A stretch of DNA of 64,000 bases from Streptomyces vietnamensis (GTDB taxonomy: Bacteria > Actinomycetota > Actinomycetes > Streptomycetales > Streptomycetaceae), in assembly GCF_000830005.1 (NCBI RefSeq), contig NZ_CP010407.1, positions 1,386,001 to 1,450,000 on the forward strand. Reading direction: 5' to 3'. This document shows positions 1 through 7,947 of the stretch, one piece after another. Position numbers and translations under genes: made by a program. Under the pieces are notes generated by a model, which worked only from the letters and a program-made list of their open reading frames with translations, had not been told where the DNA came from and made no database searches. Position 1 is the first letter of the stretch; every line of letters starts with the position of its first letter.

Positions 1-715
1 AGAACATCGGCAGCTTCTGGCCGGGCGCGGCGTAGTACTCCGGCGCGAAGACCCCGCTGATGTTGACGCCGGACTGCTGGAGGTCGCCGTAGTTGGTCGG
101 GCTTCCGCTGGGGTAGGCCACGTCGCCGGTGGACAGCGCGAAGCGGGCGCCGCTGGCAGCCAGCCGGGACAGTACGTTGGCCTGGTCCTCGTTGACGGCG
201 CCGCTGTTGACTCCGTTGCTGGTGGTGTCGCCCCAGTCGCCGAGCACCGCGAACGTGAAGGGCGTCGGCGAACCGTCCGGCACCATCGTGGTGAACGTGG
301 GCGAGGGGTTGGTGCCGAGCAGGTCGATGGGCGTGGCGTCCCCGGTGAAGACCCGGTAGCAGTACGGGGTGTCGGGGCTGAGGTTCGGCACGGTCACCGA
401 GTTGCTGTACTCGGTGACCCCGTTGACGGTCATGGTGGTGCCGAGGGTGGCGGCCGTGACGGAGTTGGCCGTGCAGTTGCCGAGCGGCCCGTACTTCACG
501 GTCTGCCGGCTGCGGGTGGAGGTCGCCCAGGTCACCCGGAGGGAAGTGGGCGTCAGGTCCGTGAGGTACGGGGCCCGGGTGAGGACCGGCGAGGCGCCGG
601 GCAGGTCGGCGTGTGCGGGGGTGGGGCCGAGGGCCGCCGACAGGGCACCGAGCGCCACTGCGGCGCCCGCGAGGTGGAGACCTCGGCGTCGTCCGGCGGA
701 TGCGAACACAGGCAT
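1..715 (-). CDS. Purple-acid-phosphatase-like secreted metallophosphoesterase (3' end outside window)
   Basis: About 238 codons are visible, starting at ATG 715 behind a GAAAGGAC ribosome site; the rest runs off the left edge. A signal peptide (basic start, hydrophobic stretch, cleavage near PAHA) is followed by a fibronectin-III-like segment of about 90 residues (APYLTDLTPTSLRVTWAT), the N-terminal domain of plant/bacterial purple acid phosphatases. The first metallophosphoesterase blocks follow: VLGDWGD, then ARFALSTGDVAYPSG. The family hydrolyses phosphomonoesters outside the cell using a dinuclear metal centre. The metal ligands further on (GNHE and histidine blocks) lie outside the window, so activity cannot be judged. 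Confidence 0.8.
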   Translation of the reverse strand, partial: MPVFASAGRRRGLHLAGAAVALGALSAALGPTPAHADLPGASPVLTRAPYLTDLTPTSLRVTWATSTRSRQTVKYGPLGNCTANSVTAATLGTTMTVNGVTEYSNSVTVPNLSPDTPYCYRVFTGDATPIDLLGTNPSPTFTTMVPDGSPTPFTFAVLGDWGDTTSNGVNSGAVNEDQANVLSRLAASGARFALSTGDVAYPSGSPTNYGDLQQSGVNISGVFAPEYYAAPGQKLPMF

Positions 716-1013
716 GGCACGGGTCCTTTCAGCCTCCGCTGCGGCCGGTCGGAAGCGCCGGCCGGGAGACGGGTGGACGGAGGCACCGTCGGGAACCTAA
801 GCGCGACCGGGGGCCTGGACGGGCCAGCGCGGCCGGACCGTGGCCTCCGCGCCGCCGCGTTCACTCGATCGGGGCCCGCGGTATCGGCCGGTCGGGCGAC
901 AACGCGTGTCCTTCCGCCTCTCCTCCGGCCCGGTGCGGGAAGAAGGGGCAGGACCCATGCGCTCCCGCGACCGTGCCGGGGGTCGCCCGATCGCCGCCCC
1001 CTGGAGGCCCCCC

Positions 1014-2147
1014 GTGCCGGCACGTGACTCGCAGGAAGGCACCCGCCGTCGGTTCGTCGGCCGGCTCCGCGCGGTACTGGCCGCGGCGGCCGTCGCCGCC
1101 TCGACGGCCGCCGTGCCCGCCACGGCCGCGGCTCCGGCGCCGCGGCAGCAGGACGACACGTCGGCGTCCGACCGCGCCTACGTGGCCAACGCCACCGCCA
1201 GGACCGTGTCGTTCCTCGACACCGACGACCGGACCGTCACCCACACGGTGGCCGTGCCGTCCGGCGCGGCCGACGTGGGCGTCTCCCGGCAGCGGCACCG
1301 CGCCTATGTGACCGGCGGCAGCGGCTCTCGTACCGTCAGCGTCATCGACACCGTCCGGGCCAGGGTGATCCGCACGATCCGGGTCGGCGACCGGCCCGAG
1401 GGGGTCGCGGTCAGCCGCGACGGCCGACGCGCCTATGTCACCAACGCGGACTCCGGCACCGTCTCGGTCATCGACACCCGCGCCGACCGGGTCGTGCGCA
1501 CGCTGCGGGTCGGCACCTTCCCCAAGGGCGTGGCGGTCTCCCCCGACGGGCGCCGTGTCTACGTCGCCAACCTGCTGTCCGGCAGCGTGTCGGTGATCGA
1601 CGCCTTCCCCGGCCGGGTCGCGGCGACCGTGCCGCTGGGCACCGGCACCGCCGCCTACGACGTGGCCGTCAGCCCGGACGGCGCCCTGGCGTACGTGAGC
1701 ACGGGCAACGGCACCGACTACGTGTCCGTCCTCGACACCCGCGCGGCCACCGTCCTCGACGCCGTGCCGATCGAGGCGGGCGCGGAGTCGCTGGCCGTGG
1801 CGCCCGACGGCACGTCGGTGTACGTGACCTCCGGCTTCGGCAACGACAAGGTGTCGGTCATCGACACCGAGATCGGCGTCGTGGCGCGCACCTTCCGCGT
1901 TCCCGGCGGCTCGGAGGGCCTCGCGCTGGGCTACGGGGGGCGGCAGCTGTACGTCGCCACCGGGCTCGGTTCGCGTTCCGCGGTGTACGTCGACACCGAG
2001 ACCGACCGGGTCATGGGCTCGACGACGGTCGGCTCCGGACCGATGAGCGTGGCCGCCGAGGTCGAACCGGAGCCGGTGTCCCCGCGGGTGGGTGCCGGCC
2101 GGCGCGTCCACTGGAAGACGGGCCAGAAGCAGGCGACCACGCGCTGA
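1014..2147 (+). CDS. Secreted YVTN-family beta-propeller repeat protein
   Basis: 377 residues. I chose GTG 1014 because GGAGG lies 6 nt upstream; an ATG at 957 in the same frame would give an unusually long N-terminus. A signal peptide (RRR, then an Ala-rich hydrophobic run ending near ATAAAPA) precedes at least six repeats of about 42 residues of the type RAYVTN..SGTVSVIDT..RVVRTLRVG..P.GVAVSPDG, the YVTN/lactonase-like propeller seen in surface and cell-wall proteins. No catalytic residues are recognisable, and the role is probably binding or scaffolding outside the cell. The upstream 298 bp (716-1013) holds no other gene and should carry its promoter, divergent from the phosphatase gene. 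Confidence 0.8.
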   Translation: MPARDSQEGTRRRFVGRLRAVLAAAAVAASTAAVPATAAAPAPRQQDDTSASDRAYVANATARTVSFLDTDDRTVTHTVAVPSGAADVGVSRQRHRAYVTGGSGSRTVSVIDTVRARVIRTIRVGDRPEGVAVSRDGRRAYVTNADSGTVSVIDTRADRVVRTLRVGTFPKGVAVSPDGRRVYVANLLSGSVSVIDAFPGRVAATVPLGTGTAAYDVAVSPDGALAYVSTGNGTDYVSVLDTRAATVLDAVPIEAGAESLAVAPDGTSVYVTSGFGNDKVSVIDTEIGVVARTFRVPGGSEGLALGYGGRQLYVATGLGSRSAVYVDTETDRVMGSTTVGSGPMSVAAEVEPEPVSPRVGAGRRVHWKTGQKQATTR

Positions 2148-2154
2148 CGGTCCC

Positions 2155-2826
2155 GTGTCCACGACGATCCTCGCGACCGGGGTCTCCGACTGGTGGTCGC
2201 CCGACTACTGGATCTCCACCTTCGGCCTGATCGGCATCCTGGTCATCGTCTTCGCCGAGTCGGGGCTCTTCGCCTTCCTCCCGGGTGACTCGCTGCTCTT
2301 CACCGCGGGTCTGCTCGTGGCCGACGGCCGGTACATCCACCAGCCGCTGTGGCTGGTGATCGTCCTGCTCGTGGTGGCGGCCGTGCTCGGCGACCAGGTG
2401 GGTTATCTGATCGGCACGTACTTCGGGCCGAAGCTCTTCAACCGGCCGAACTCCAGGTTCCTCAAGCGGGAGAACCTGGACAAGGCGCACGAGTTCCTGG
2501 AGAAGTACGGGCCCAAGGCGATCGTCCTCGCCCGGTTCGTGCCGATCGTGCGGACCTTCGCGCCGATCGTGGCGGGGGCCGGGCGCATGAGGTACCGCAC
2601 GTTCCTCACGTACAACGTGATCGGCGCGATCGGCTGGGGTGCGGGCGTCACGCTCGCCGGGTACTGGCTCGGCCAGGTCGGTTTCATCAGGGGCCACGTC
2701 GAGGTCATCCTCATCGCGATCGTCCTGCTCTCGCTGGTCCCGGTGGTCCTCGGGGCCCTCAAGGCCCGCCGCAGGGCGAAGGAGGCCCGCACCGACGCGG
2801 CGGGGCCGCCCCCACGCGGCGATTGA
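2155..2826 (+). CDS. DedA family integral membrane protein
   Basis: 223 residues from GTG 2155, 8 nt after the stop of the propeller gene, so the two are probably co-transcribed. DedA/VTT signatures are clear: FAESGLFAFLPGDSLLF near residue 35, GDQVGYLIGTYFGP near 80, and ARFVPIVRTFAPIVAGAGRM near 125 followed by F..YN..GA..W. About five membrane helices are predicted from hydrophobicity, with a basic C-terminal tail. DedA proteins act as lipid flippases/scramblases (undecaprenyl phosphate or phospholipid recycling) and affect envelope homeostasis; the substrate of this copy is not predictable. There is no strong ribosome site, so the start may depend on coupling. Confidence 0.88.
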   Translation: MSTTILATGVSDWWSPDYWISTFGLIGILVIVFAESGLFAFLPGDSLLFTAGLLVADGRYIHQPLWLVIVLLVVAAVLGDQVGYLIGTYFGPKLFNRPNSRFLKRENLDKAHEFLEKYGPKAIVLARFVPIVRTFAPIVAGAGRMRYRTFLTYNVIGAIGWGAGVTLAGYWLGQVGFIRGHVEVILIAIVLLSLVPVVLGALKARRRAKEARTDAAGPPPRGD

Positions 2827-2830
2827 CGGG

Positions 2831-3523
2831 TCACGGCGTGCCGGGCGTCCCGGTGGGCGCGGCCGGGGCGGGGCAGGCGACCGTGCCCGGCCGTACGGAG
2901 AGGGAGAGCTTCGGGGTGGTGAGGAGGCCCGGGATCTGGAAGTCCTGGGCGGTGCCGGTGATCCGGTCGAACTTGGCGTAGCGCGCCTGGATGCCGAAGC
3001 GGTGCTGCGGGCTGTCGAGCGGGTTGACGACGTACGCGCCGGAGGCGTCCTTGACGGTCTTCACGTCGGCGCCGTTCGTGTTGAGGTCGACGACGCCGTC
3101 CATGTCGAGGACGCCGGTGGCGTTGCGCAGGTCGAGGACGGTGTTCTTCGTCCTGATCTCCCAGGAGCCCGGGTTGTCGTCGCCGAGGGTGAGCAGCAGG
3201 GTGTACGTGGCTCCCGCGATCTGCTGGCGCTGGCTCAGGCAGAGGCCGTTGATGACGCCGTCGGCGAAGCCCATGCGGAGGACGCGTTCGGTTCCGGTGG
3301 AGCCGTCGGGCCGTACGACGGTCTGGTCGACGACGGCGGCGCCGTACTGCGTCCCGTACAGGCTGCTGGTGGTGAAGTCGACGGGCCGGTCCTGGATCCG
3401 GAGGCCGACGGCGAGCGCCCCGCTCGCCATGGCGGTGCCGAGGCCGCCGGCGGCGAGGAGCGCGGGCACGGCGACGGCGAGGGACCGGCGCCAGTGGGTA
3501 CGGCCTTCTTCGCGGCTGCTCAT
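2831..3523 (-). CDS. DUF6230 family secreted/membrane-anchored protein
   Basis: 230 residues, last gene of the minus-strand operon; its ATG overlaps the previous stop codon (ATGA). It starts with basic GRTHWRR, then a hydrophobic helix ending at SGALAVGL, the hallmark of DUF6230. The body is polar with two conserved cysteines (NGLCLSQ and TVACPAP). Older annotations call such proteins cholesterol esterase, but no Ser-His-Asp esterase motif is visible, so I do not adopt that name. The function is unknown; three paralogues plus two DUF6114 proteins in one operon suggest a surface complex. The stop lies 5 bp from the end of the convergent dedA gene. Confidence 0.8.
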   Translation of the reverse strand: MSSREEGRTHWRRSLAVAVPALLAAGGLGTAMASGALAVGLRIQDRPVDFTTSSLYGTQYGAAVVDQTVVRPDGSTGTERVLRMGFADGVINGLCLSQRQQIAGATYTLLLTLGDDNPGSWEIRTKNTVLDLRNATGVLDMDGVVDLNTNGADVKTVKDASGAYVVNPLDSPQHRFGIQARYAKFDRITGTAQDFQIPGLLTTPKLSLSVRPGTVACPAPAAPTGTPGTP

Positions 3524-4131
3524 GGCGTGGTCACCGTGATGGTTCCGGGGAGGTGGACGGGGTTGTCGGTGGAGTTCAGGGCCGCGTGGTCGTCGACCGT
3601 CCGGATCGCGTAGATGTCGCCGGCGAAGTCCTCGGCCCCGGCGGTGAGGGGGATGAGGGAGCCGAAGAAGTCGAGCAGCCCCTGCACGCCGCAGATCTTG
3701 ACGAGGACGCGGACGCAGACGTTGGTGATGTTCCCCCACATCGTCGTCGTCTCGGCCTTGCCCGCGCTGTCGTAGCCGCCGAGCGAGCCCTCCCCGGGCA
3801 CGTCGATGGTGACGGTGTGTCCGGCCGCCGCCCGCTGGACCACGTTCATGTGCGAGCGGATCTGGAGCTTGGTGAAGGTGTACTTGGTGGTGGTGCGCGT
3901 GGAGCCGTCGGAGAGCCGGATGGTGACGTTCTTCTCGACCGTCATGGAGACGGCGACCATGCTGCCGATGGTGACGTGCAGCGGGTCCGGGGAGGGCAGG
4001 AAGGGCACGCCGAGGGGGTCGACCGCGGCGGTCCCGCCCGAGGCGCTGCTCGGCTGCCCGGACCAGACGGCCGTGACGACGGCGAGGAGCAGGGCGGCCG
4101 CCACCGAGCACGCCTTGCGTCGCGCCGTCAC
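3520..4131 (-). CDS. Secreted protein of unknown function in the DUF6230/DUF6114 operon
   Basis: 203 residues from GTG 4131, which overlaps the upstream DUF6114 stop (GTGA); its own stop overlaps the next gene (ATGA). The N-terminus TARRKACSVAAALLLAVVTA is a signal peptide, with a likely cut near SSASGG. The mature part is beta-rich and polar, with a ..VTIRLSDGSTRTTTKYT.. stretch and two close cysteines (NVCVRVLVKICG) that could form a disulfide. I do not recognise a family. Its place between DUF6114 and DUF6230 genes with overlapping codons argues that it belongs to the same extracytoplasmic assembly. Confidence 0.7.
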   Translation of the reverse strand: MTARRKACSVAAALLLAVVTAVWSGQPSSASGGTAAVDPLGVPFLPSPDPLHVTIGSMVAVSMTVEKNVTIRLSDGSTRTTTKYTFTKLQIRSHMNVVQRAAAGHTVTIDVPGEGSLGGYDSAGKAETTTMWGNITNVCVRVLVKICGVQGLLDFFGSLIPLTAGAEDFAGDIYAIRTVDDHAALNSTDNPVHLPGTITVTTP

Positions 4132-4514
4132 CCTTCCACCGCCCGGCGGCGCGGGCGTCTGGCGCCCCAGCCGACCATCATGGAGCCGCCGAGCACGCCG
4201 AGCGTCATGCCGAGCAGGAAGCCGCCCAGGTTGGAGACGACGAGCGAGACGACGGCGAGGACCGCGCCGATGAGCCCGAAGGTGTACCGCTGGGCGGGCA
4301 GCGCGAGCGGGATGAGGCCGCACAGGATCATCCCGCCGCCGACGAGGTAGCCCGCCACTCCCCCGAAGCCGGTGCTGACGATCAGCTGCAGGGAGCTGAG
4401 GGAGAACTTGAGGACGGTCCAGCCGCCGGCGACCAGCCACACCCCGCCCCAGAACGGGCGGGTGCGGCGGAAGGCACGGAACCAGGTGTACGCGGTCCTC
4501 GCCCGGCTCAGCAT
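4128..4514 (-). CDS. DUF6114 family small membrane protein
   Basis: 128 residues, start ATG 4514, overlapping the preceding DUF6230 gene by 7 bp (stop 4508-4510). A basic N-terminus with RRTRPFWGGVWL is followed by four hydrophobic helices (GWTVLKFSL.., GGVAGYLVGGGMILCG, FGLIGAVLAVVSLVVSNLGG, GMTLGVLGGSMMVGW) and a basic tail. RTRPFWGG at the start and SNLGGFLLGM..GVLGGS near the end are the family signature. The biochemical role is unknown; it is consistently paired with DUF6230, so it is likely the membrane partner of that protein. Confidence 0.82.
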   Translation of the reverse strand: MLSRARTAYTWFRAFRRTRPFWGGVWLVAGGWTVLKFSLSSLQLIVSTGFGGVAGYLVGGGMILCGLIPLALPAQRYTFGLIGAVLAVVSLVVSNLGGFLLGMTLGVLGGSMMVGWGARRPRRRAVEG

Positions 4515-5251
4515 GCGTTCGCCGTTCCCGCGACGACCCTGATCTTCAGGTCGGGCAGCACGAGCGCCCCGGCCATCTCGGCGTCGTACGCGGTGGCGTT
4601 CAGTCCGTGCAGGGCGATGGAGCTGCCGCCCTCGCCGCCGGCCGAGCCGAGTCCGAAGCCGCCGGGCAGGGCGCCGGTGAGCGGCTTGCCGGCGACGGTG
4701 ACCTGGTCGGCGGACTGGCCGAGCACCGCGTTCTGGAGGGTGGTGGGCCCGTACGCCTGGAGTGCGGTGGCCTGGATGTAGAGGTTCGAGGCGTCGATGT
4801 CGGTGGTGAAGGTGGCGGGCGGGGTGGCCGTGACCGTCTGGCCGCCCGTCAGGAGCAGCGAGTACGGGACCCCGGCGATCGTCTGGTGGACGATGCCGCA
4901 CAGTCCGGCGAGGTGGGCGCTGGCGAAGCCGACGCGCGCCATCGCGGTGCTGGTGGTGCTGGTGCCGTCGGGGCGCCCGACGGCGGGGGTGTTGACGATG
5001 GCGCCGAAGCCGCTGCCCTCGACCCCGTTGGAGGTCAGGGTGAAGGGCTGCCCGGTGACGCTGAAGTTGGCGGCGAGGGCGCCCTGCGCGAGCGCGGTGC
5101 CGAGGACGCCGATGGCGAGGGCCGAGGGGACGAAGGCGAACGCGCCGCGCCCCCAGCGGGTGCCGCGGCGGGTGCCGTCGGCGGCCTGGGCGAGCATCCG
5201 GGCGTTCCAGTCGGCCGCGGCGCGGCGGGCGCCGGAGAGGAGGTCGCTCAT
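4508..5251 (-). CDS. DUF6230 family protein (second copy)
   Basis: 247 residues with ATG 5251 overlapping the upstream DUF6114 stop (ATGA). A 30-residue cytoplasmic leader is followed by basic RRGTRWGRGA and one hydrophobic helix ending AQGALAANFSVTGQPF, the best-conserved DUF6230 segment. The extracytoplasmic part contains a single CGIVHQ cysteine and ends with VVAGTANAC, giving one probable disulfide. It sits between two DUF6114 genes. Function unknown; no enzyme motif is seen. Confidence 0.85.
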   Translation of the reverse strand: MSDLLSGARRAAADWNARMLAQAADGTRRGTRWGRGAFAFVPSALAIGVLGTALAQGALAANFSVTGQPFTLTSNGVEGSGFGAIVNTPAVGRPDGTSTTSTAMARVGFASAHLAGLCGIVHQTIAGVPYSLLLTGGQTVTATPPATFTTDIDASNLYIQATALQAYGPTTLQNAVLGQSADQVTVAGKPLTGALPGGFGLGSAGGEGGSSIALHGLNATAYDAEMAGALVLPDLKIRVVAGTANAC

Positions 5252-5697
5252 GCGGATCCGCTCCCTTCGGCGGTCGGAGCCGTACGGGCGAAGAGGCCGC
5301 GGCGCCGCTTGGCGGGCTTCTCGGGCAGCCAGGCGAAGGCCATGGAACCGCCGAGGACCGAGAGGAACATGCCCACGAACAGGCCGCCGAGGTTGGAGAG
5401 CGGGAAGGAGGCGACGCCCGCGATCACGGCGATGACTCCGGCGGTGTGGCGCTGTCCGGGCAGCAGCAGGATGAGCAGGGCCATCGCCATCAGGAGGACG
5501 CCGCCGGCCATGCCCGCGATGCCTCCGACGCCGACCTGGAGGATCTTGCCGAGGGGTGCCATCGGCAGGAAGAAGATGACGAAGCCGCCGAGTCCGGTCC
5601 AGACGGCCGCCCAGAACGGGCGGGTGCGGCGCCAGCGGCGGAAGGCGGTGTGCGCACGGCCCAGGAGGGACTGCCCGGGCGGCGGATCGGTGGTCAT
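5248..5697 (-). CDS. DUF6114 family small membrane protein (first copy)
   Basis: 149 residues from ATG 5697. Family features are RRTRPFWAAVWTGLGG, four hydrophobic helices, and FPLSNLGGLFVGMFLSVLGG before a basic C-terminal tail (KPAKRRRGLF). An 85-bp gap separates it from the first DUF6230 gene, and its stop overlaps the next gene by ATGA. It is presumed to form a membrane anchor for the neighbouring DUF6230 proteins; the activity is unknown. Confidence 0.85.
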   Translation of the reverse strand: MTTDPPPGQSLLGRAHTAFRRWRRTRPFWAAVWTGLGGFVIFFLPMAPLGKILQVGVGGIAGMAGGVLLMAMALLILLLPGQRHTAGVIAVIAGVASFPLSNLGGLFVGMFLSVLGGSMAFAWLPEKPAKRRRGLFARTAPTAEGSGSA

Positions 5698-5782
5698 GGA
5701 GGCCTCGCAGCGGTGGGTCGGGGTGGGAGGGCCGGGGCCCCGCGCCGTACGAAGGGCGCGGAGCCCCGGGATGGTGCGTGGG

Positions 5783-6469
5783 TCAGGCGCCGCAGGTCTT
5801 GTCGCCCTGGGCGATCCCGATCGCGAGGTCCGGCAGGGTGATCGCGCCGGCGATCGTGGCGCCGTTGGCGTCGGCGTTGAGGTTCTTGATGTCGGTCCGG
5901 CCGCCGGTGGCGTCGAGGCCGAACTGGCCCGGGGTGCCGTCGTTGATGCCGGTGCCCTTGATCCCGGAGCCGTCGGCGGCCGCACCGATGACGTTCGGGG
6001 TGGTGTCGCTCGCGTTGAGCGTGGCGGTGGCCGCCTTGAGCGCCTGCGCGTCGAGCACGAGCTTGTTCGCCTGGAGCCCGGCACCGGCGACGAGCTGGTC
6101 GCTGGTGAGCGGGGTCGCGGCGGCGGGCGAGGAGATGTTGAGCGACCAGGTGCCGAGGCTGCCGATCACCGGGAGGTTGACCGACTGCGTGGCGTGGACG
6201 CAGATGCCGTCCAGGCCCGCCTTGGCGATGCCGACCTCGGCGGCGCCCTTGGCCCCGCCGGCGTCGATGGTGTGCATGACCGCGCCGATGCCCTGCGGTG
6301 CGGCGACCGTCTTGGAGCTGAGGGTGAAGGGGACGCTCGTGAGCGAGAGGTTCGCGGCGAGCGCGCCCTGCACCATGGCCGTGGCCATGGCGGCGATGGC
6401 CGCCGTCGCGGGCACGGCGAGGAACGCCGATCTGCGCCAGCGGGTGACGCCTCTGGTCTCGTGCTGCAT
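5783..6469 (-). CDS. DUF6230 family protein (first gene of operon)
   Basis: 228 residues. ATG 6469 is chosen because TTGGAGATCC (GGAG) precedes it. TRWRRSAFLAVPATAAIAAM..MVQGALAANLSL carries the family N-terminal helix and GALA motif. Cysteines occur at GICVHAT and at the C-terminal KTCGA, the same pattern as the second copy. It leads a six-gene minus-strand operon and faces the divergent TetR gene across 135 bp containing a perfect dyad, so it is probably TetR-controlled. Confidence 0.85.
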   Translation of the reverse strand: MQHETRGVTRWRRSAFLAVPATAAIAAMATAMVQGALAANLSLTSVPFTLSSKTVAAPQGIGAVMHTIDAGGAKGAAEVGIAKAGLDGICVHATQSVNLPVIGSLGTWSLNISSPAAATPLTSDQLVAGAGLQANKLVLDAQALKAATATLNASDTTPNVIGAAADGSGIKGTGINDGTPGQFGLDATGGRTDIKNLNADANGATIAGAITLPDLAIGIAQGDKTCGA

Positions 6470-6545
6470 GGGATCTCCAACCGTCGTGCCGCACCGGTCG
6501 AATGACACTTTGCGGCTGCCTGTTCGAGAATTGGACAATTAACCG

Positions 6546-6563
6546 AGAAGTGTCAACACTTCT
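6546..6563. promoter_or_regulatory. Perfect dyad, probable TetR operator
   Basis: AGAAGTGT-ca-ACACTTCT: 8-bp arms with a 2-bp centre. On the minus strand TTGACA (6556-6551) lies inside the dyad and would be the -35 box for the DUF6230 operon. The divergent tetR promoter begins 8 bp to the right. Position and symmetry fit a TetR-type operator that represses both directions. Confidence 0.65.
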
Positions 6564-6570
6564 GACAATC

Positions 6571-6598
6571 CTGAAAATTTTTCCCGCTGGTCTAGGCT
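6571..6598 (+). promoter_or_regulatory. Putative leaderless promoter of the tetR gene
   Basis: CTGAAA (6571-6576), a 16-bp spacer and TAGGCT (6593-6598) place the predicted transcription start at or next to ATG 6605. No ribosome site lies before that ATG, so a leaderless transcript is likely. This is inference from spacing only. Confidence 0.45.
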
Positions 6599-6604
6599 TG
6601 GCCG

Positions 6605-7207
6605 ATGGCACGGTTCAGGGAGACGGTCCGGACACTGCTGCGCGAGCGGCTGCTGGACGCCGCGTACGAGGCGGTCGCGGACCGCGGCTTCGACAAGCTG
6701 CGCATGGCACACCTGGCGTCCGCGGTCGGCGTCAGCCGGCAGACGCTGTACTCGGAGTTCCCCTCCAAGGAGGCGGTCGGCGAGGCCCTGTTCCAGCGCG
6801 AGTTGGAGCGCTGCCTCGTCGGCATCCAGCAGGGCCTGGACGCGCACCCGGACGACCTGCGCGCGGCCGTCGAGGCCGCCGTCGGCTTCACGCTCACGCT
6901 GGCCGGCCGGAATCCGCTGATCAAGGCCATGCTGACCAGCACCGGGGAAGACGGACTCCTCTCGTACCTGACGACCCGGTCCGCGGCGGCCTTCGACACG
7001 GCGACGGCGATGGCCGACGCGTACGTCACGGACGCCTGGCCCACGATCGACCCGGTGGCGCGCGAACTGGCCGTGGACGCGGCGGTCCGGCTGACCGCGA
7101 GTCACATCGTCCAGTCCACGTCCTCGCCCGAGGAGTCGGCCCGCCGCATCGCGGACACCGCGGTCCGGATCGCCCTGAGCACGGGCCGGGAGCGACTCCC
7201 CGAATAG
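6605..7207 (+). CDS. TetR family transcriptional regulator
   Basis: 200 residues. The N-terminal helix-turn-helix is typical: LLDAAYEAVADRGFDKLRM, then HLASAVGVSRQTLYSEFPSK at about residues 35-55. The C-terminal ligand/dimer domain is all-helical. It is divergent from the DUF6230/DUF6114 operon with a perfect dyad in between, so it most likely represses that operon and itself. The effector is unknown. The start is supported by an adjacent -10-like box and the absence of a ribosome site, suggesting leaderless translation. Confidence 0.88.
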   Translation: MARFRETVRTLLRERLLDAAYEAVADRGFDKLRMAHLASAVGVSRQTLYSEFPSKEAVGEALFQRELERCLVGIQQGLDAHPDDLRAAVEAAVGFTLTLAGRNPLIKAMLTSTGEDGLLSYLTTRSAAAFDTATAMADAYVTDAWPTIDPVARELAVDAAVRLTASHIVQSTSSPEESARRIADTAVRIALSTGRERLPE

Positions 7208-7229
7208 TCGTCAGACCCCCGGACAGACC

Positions 7230-7838
7230 TCAGGGGCTCGGCCCCCGGTACTCCTCCAGGACGGGCCTGTTGCCGATGTCCGGCGACGCGGAGACGGGGA
7301 AGGCCCGCACCCCGACCCGGCCCTCGACCCGGTCGAGCGAGCCCCAGCCGTACGCCCGCGAGTCGTCCGACAGGTCGGGGTTGTCGCCCAGGTAGAAGAA
7401 GGCGCCCTCGGGCACGGTCCGCAGCTCGGGCCGCGCCGACCGGGTGCCGTCGGGCCCGCAGCAGGCGCTCGTGCGGTGGGCCTGCGCCGCCCACTGGGAC
7501 GCCACCACCCGGCGCACGGGCCCCCGGCCCCCCTCCTGGAGGAGGACCTGGAAGGGCTCGTCCGGCGTGGAGACGATCGCGACCCGGTCTCCGGGCAGGG
7601 CGATCACCCGCTTGACGAGGAGGGCGTCCTTCCCGGTGGCCCGCAGCAGCACGACGTCGAAGCGGTGCGCCTCCCCCGCCGAGCCCGGGGCGACGAGGAT
7701 CCGGTCGCCCTGGTGGAGGGTGGGGGCCATGCTGGTGCCGTCGACCCGGACGCCGAGGGCCGTGACGGCGACCCCGGCGAGGAGGCAGAGCAGGGCACCG
7801 GTCCCGAGGACGGCGCCGGCCGCCCGGCGCGCGTTCAC
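7230..7838 (-). CDS. lepB: Signal peptidase I (S26A)
   Basis: 202 residues. One N-terminal membrane helix (residues 6-30) anchors a periplasm-facing catalytic domain. Box B has the nucleophile in DGTSMAPTL (Ser36) and box D the general base in LLVKRVIALPGD (Lys76); box E reads GDNPDLSDDSR (151-161). It removes signal peptides from exported preproteins. A disulfide-like CC pair (CCGPDG) sits in the insert between boxes D and E. It converges on the TetR gene with a gap of 22 bp. Streptomycetes carry several copies, so this may be an accessory rather than main enzyme. Confidence 0.88.
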   Translation of the reverse strand: MNARRAAGAVLGTGALLCLLAGVAVTALGVRVDGTSMAPTLHQGDRILVAPGSAGEAHRFDVVLLRATGKDALLVKRVIALPGDRVAIVSTPDEPFQVLLQEGGRGPVRRVVASQWAAQAHRTSACCGPDGTRSARPELRTVPEGAFFYLGDNPDLSDDSRAYGWGSLDRVEGRVGVRAFPVSASPDIGNRPVLEEYRGPSP

Positions 7839-7947
7839 CGGCGTCGGGTGGGGTCCGGCGGGTGTGCGGCGCCGGACCGGTCGATTTCGGTCATGGCGGG
7901 AAGGTAGGCCGGGCGGCGGGCGGCGGCTGTGACCGTACCGCTCAGGG

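Noticed and set aside
2831..6469. Cholesterol esterase annotation often given to DUF6230 proteins
   Set aside because: No catalytic serine motif or alpha/beta-hydrolase pattern is visible in any of the three copies.
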